A stretch of DNA of 34,668 nt, taken from contig DKWV01000037.1 in the NCBI GenBank assembly GCA_002491905.1, forward strand, positions 1 to 34,668, read 5' to 3'. Under the pieces are notes generated by a model. That model saw nothing but the letters and a program-made list of their open reading frames with translations. It had not been told where the DNA came from and ran no database searches. This stretch comes from Lachnospiraceae bacterium UBA7143. Its GTDB lineage: Bacteria > Bacillota > Clostridia > Lachnospirales > Lachnospiraceae. Each line of letters starts with the position of its first letter. Position 1 is the stretch's first letter. A program made the translations under genes and the position numbers. This document shows, piece after piece, positions 33,810-34,668 of this stretch.

Positions 33810-34547
33810 GTGAAAAAAGTGAATGCACTTCTTGGCAGTCTGGCTGCCGCACTTCTGATGACGGGCTGTGGTGCAATGCCTGATCTGACCCCGACGGAGA
33901 CGGAACTGATATCGGAATATGCGGTGGGCATACTGTTGAAATATGATACGGGGCACGGCAGAAGGCTGGTGGATACCACGGGATATGATTTGGCACAGAT
34001 GCCAGAAGAGCCGGAGCAGCCTGTGGAGGAAGAGATAGAAGAGCCGGAACCCGAACCGGAGACGGAGGAGTCCGCTGAAGTGGTGGATGTGAGTCAGGAC
34101 GAGGAGGAAACGCAGCCAACGGTATCGTCCGTGGAGGCGTACTACGGCATTCCTAATATTATGATCAGCTATACGGGATGGGAACTGGCAGATTCTTATC
34201 CTCCGCCGCAGTCGGAAGACGAGACGCCGTTCTTCTCGATGGATGCGTCAGAGGGATTCCAGCTTCTGGTATTAAAGTTTAACGCGCAGAATCTGACAGG
34301 AGAGGATCAGCTTTTGGATATGATGGGATACCGCGCGACGTTCCGGGTCTCCGTAAACGGTGAAGCGAGTAAGGGGGCTCTGGCTACGATGCTGGTGAAC
34401 GATATGCAGACTTATGACGGCGTGATTCCGGCGGGCTCTTCGGTGGATATGGTGAGTATCGTGGAAGTGCCTCGGGGAACCAACCCGGACACCATAGATT
34501 TTATTCTCCGGGGTGGAGAGCAGGACGGAACGATCCGGCTCCAATAA
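33810..34547 (+). CDS. Lipoprotein of unknown function with DUF4352-like C-terminal region
   Basis: This 245-residue lipoprotein has a basic head, a hydrophobic stretch and a lipobox LMTGC with Cys20, so it should be anchored outside the cytoplasmic membrane. Residues about 66-105 are a Glu/Pro-rich linker (EEPEPEPETEES type), a spacer through the cell wall. The last 110 residues read like an Ig-like beta sandwich of the DUF4352 kind (FQLLVLKFNAQNLTGEDQ, then VEVPRGTNPDTIDFIL). That resemblance is only suggestive. The start is GTG at 33810, with GGGAGA 7 bases upstream. It has its own promoter. I do not know its function. Confidence 0.8.
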   Translation: MKKVNALLGSLAAALLMTGCGAMPDLTPTETELISEYAVGILLKYDTGHGRRLVDTTGYDLAQMPEEPEQPVEEEIEEPEPEPETEESAEVVDVSQDEEETQPTVSSVEAYYGIPNIMISYTGWELADSYPPPQSEDETPFFSMDASEGFQLLVLKFNAQNLTGEDQLLDMMGYRATFRVSVNGEASKGALATMLVNDMQTYDGVIPAGSSVDMVSIVEVPRGTNPDTIDFILRGGEQDGTIRLQ

Positions 34548-34599
34548 GGGCACAGAGATATCTGAAAACGCGAAAAATCTACTTATCTGTAGGAGAAAA

Positions 34600-34658
34600 A
34601 AGAAATTTGTAAGAAATTTGAAAATGTCGTTGACAGAGGAGAAATCTTCTGCTATTAT
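34600..34658 (+). promoter_or_regulatory. Strong promoter with tandem 11-bp repeat, reading out of the window
   Basis: A perfect -35 TTGACA (34630-34635) and TATTAT (34653-34658) are 17 bases apart. Just upstream AAGAAATTTG occurs twice, at 34600-34609 and 34611-34620, a period of 11 bases. Such spacing suits OmpR-type regulators or an UP-like A+T element. The gene it serves lies beyond the right edge. Bases 34548-34599 hold only a short CTAC/GTAG hairpin and no gene. Confidence 0.65.
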
Positions 34659-34668
34659 ATGAAAGTCG

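Overview
The window looks like a chromosomal segment of a Gram-positive gut Clostridia, most likely Lachnospiraceae. The support is: a bifunctional Rel protein; the order secG-rnr-smpB-ssrA with a Clostridia-type tmRNA tag (ANLNTNAEDNLAYAA); lipoprotein signals without any outer-membrane genes; strong GGAGG ribosome binding sites; and a BspA-type leucine-rich-repeat surface protein. Nearly everything reads on the + strand; the one clear exception is a diguanylate cyclase. I see no tRNA, rRNA, CRISPR array, integrase or complete insertion sequence.

Layout. 1-4033: end of an upstream unit, then relA, a glyoxalase-II-like metallo-hydrolase and a TraX-like membrane protein. 4121-7959: a three-gene unit of a VWA/DUF2201-type protein, a MoxR-type AAA+ ATPase and a small LRR_5 protein. 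7961-10512: a more AT-rich accessory island with an AAA ATPase fused to a PD-(D/E)XK nuclease domain, a structured leader RNA, an internally deleted Rpn-family gene that has lost its active site, and a 13-codon remnant of a second AAA-nuclease gene. 10654-15780: a 1708-residue secreted protein with twelve 69-bp LRR units, an embedded class 3 lipase domain and seven Ig-like C-terminal domains. 15896-19274: the housekeeping block secG, rnr, smpB, ssrA.

19332-25478 is a signalling operon with its own promoter and terminator: chemoreceptor, unknown single-pass membrane protein, OmpR-type response regulator, and a soluble hybrid histidine kinase with two receiver domains. 25532-30590 is an RND efflux operon (lipoprotein adaptor plus permease) preceded by a dyad that may be an operator. 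30568-33619 holds a diguanylate cyclase and a membrane histidine kinase transcribed divergently from a shared 170-bp region. 33686-34547 is a lipoprotein gene with its own promoter and a leader hairpin, and a strong promoter with an 11-bp tandem repeat points out of the right edge.

The genes combine stringent response and ribosome rescue (relA, rnr, smpB, ssrA) with surface interaction and environmental sensing. The strongest candidates for new biology are the 7961-10512 island, which shows clear traces of deletion and recombination, and the LRR-lipase-Ig surface protein. All family assignments come from reading motifs; no database search was run.
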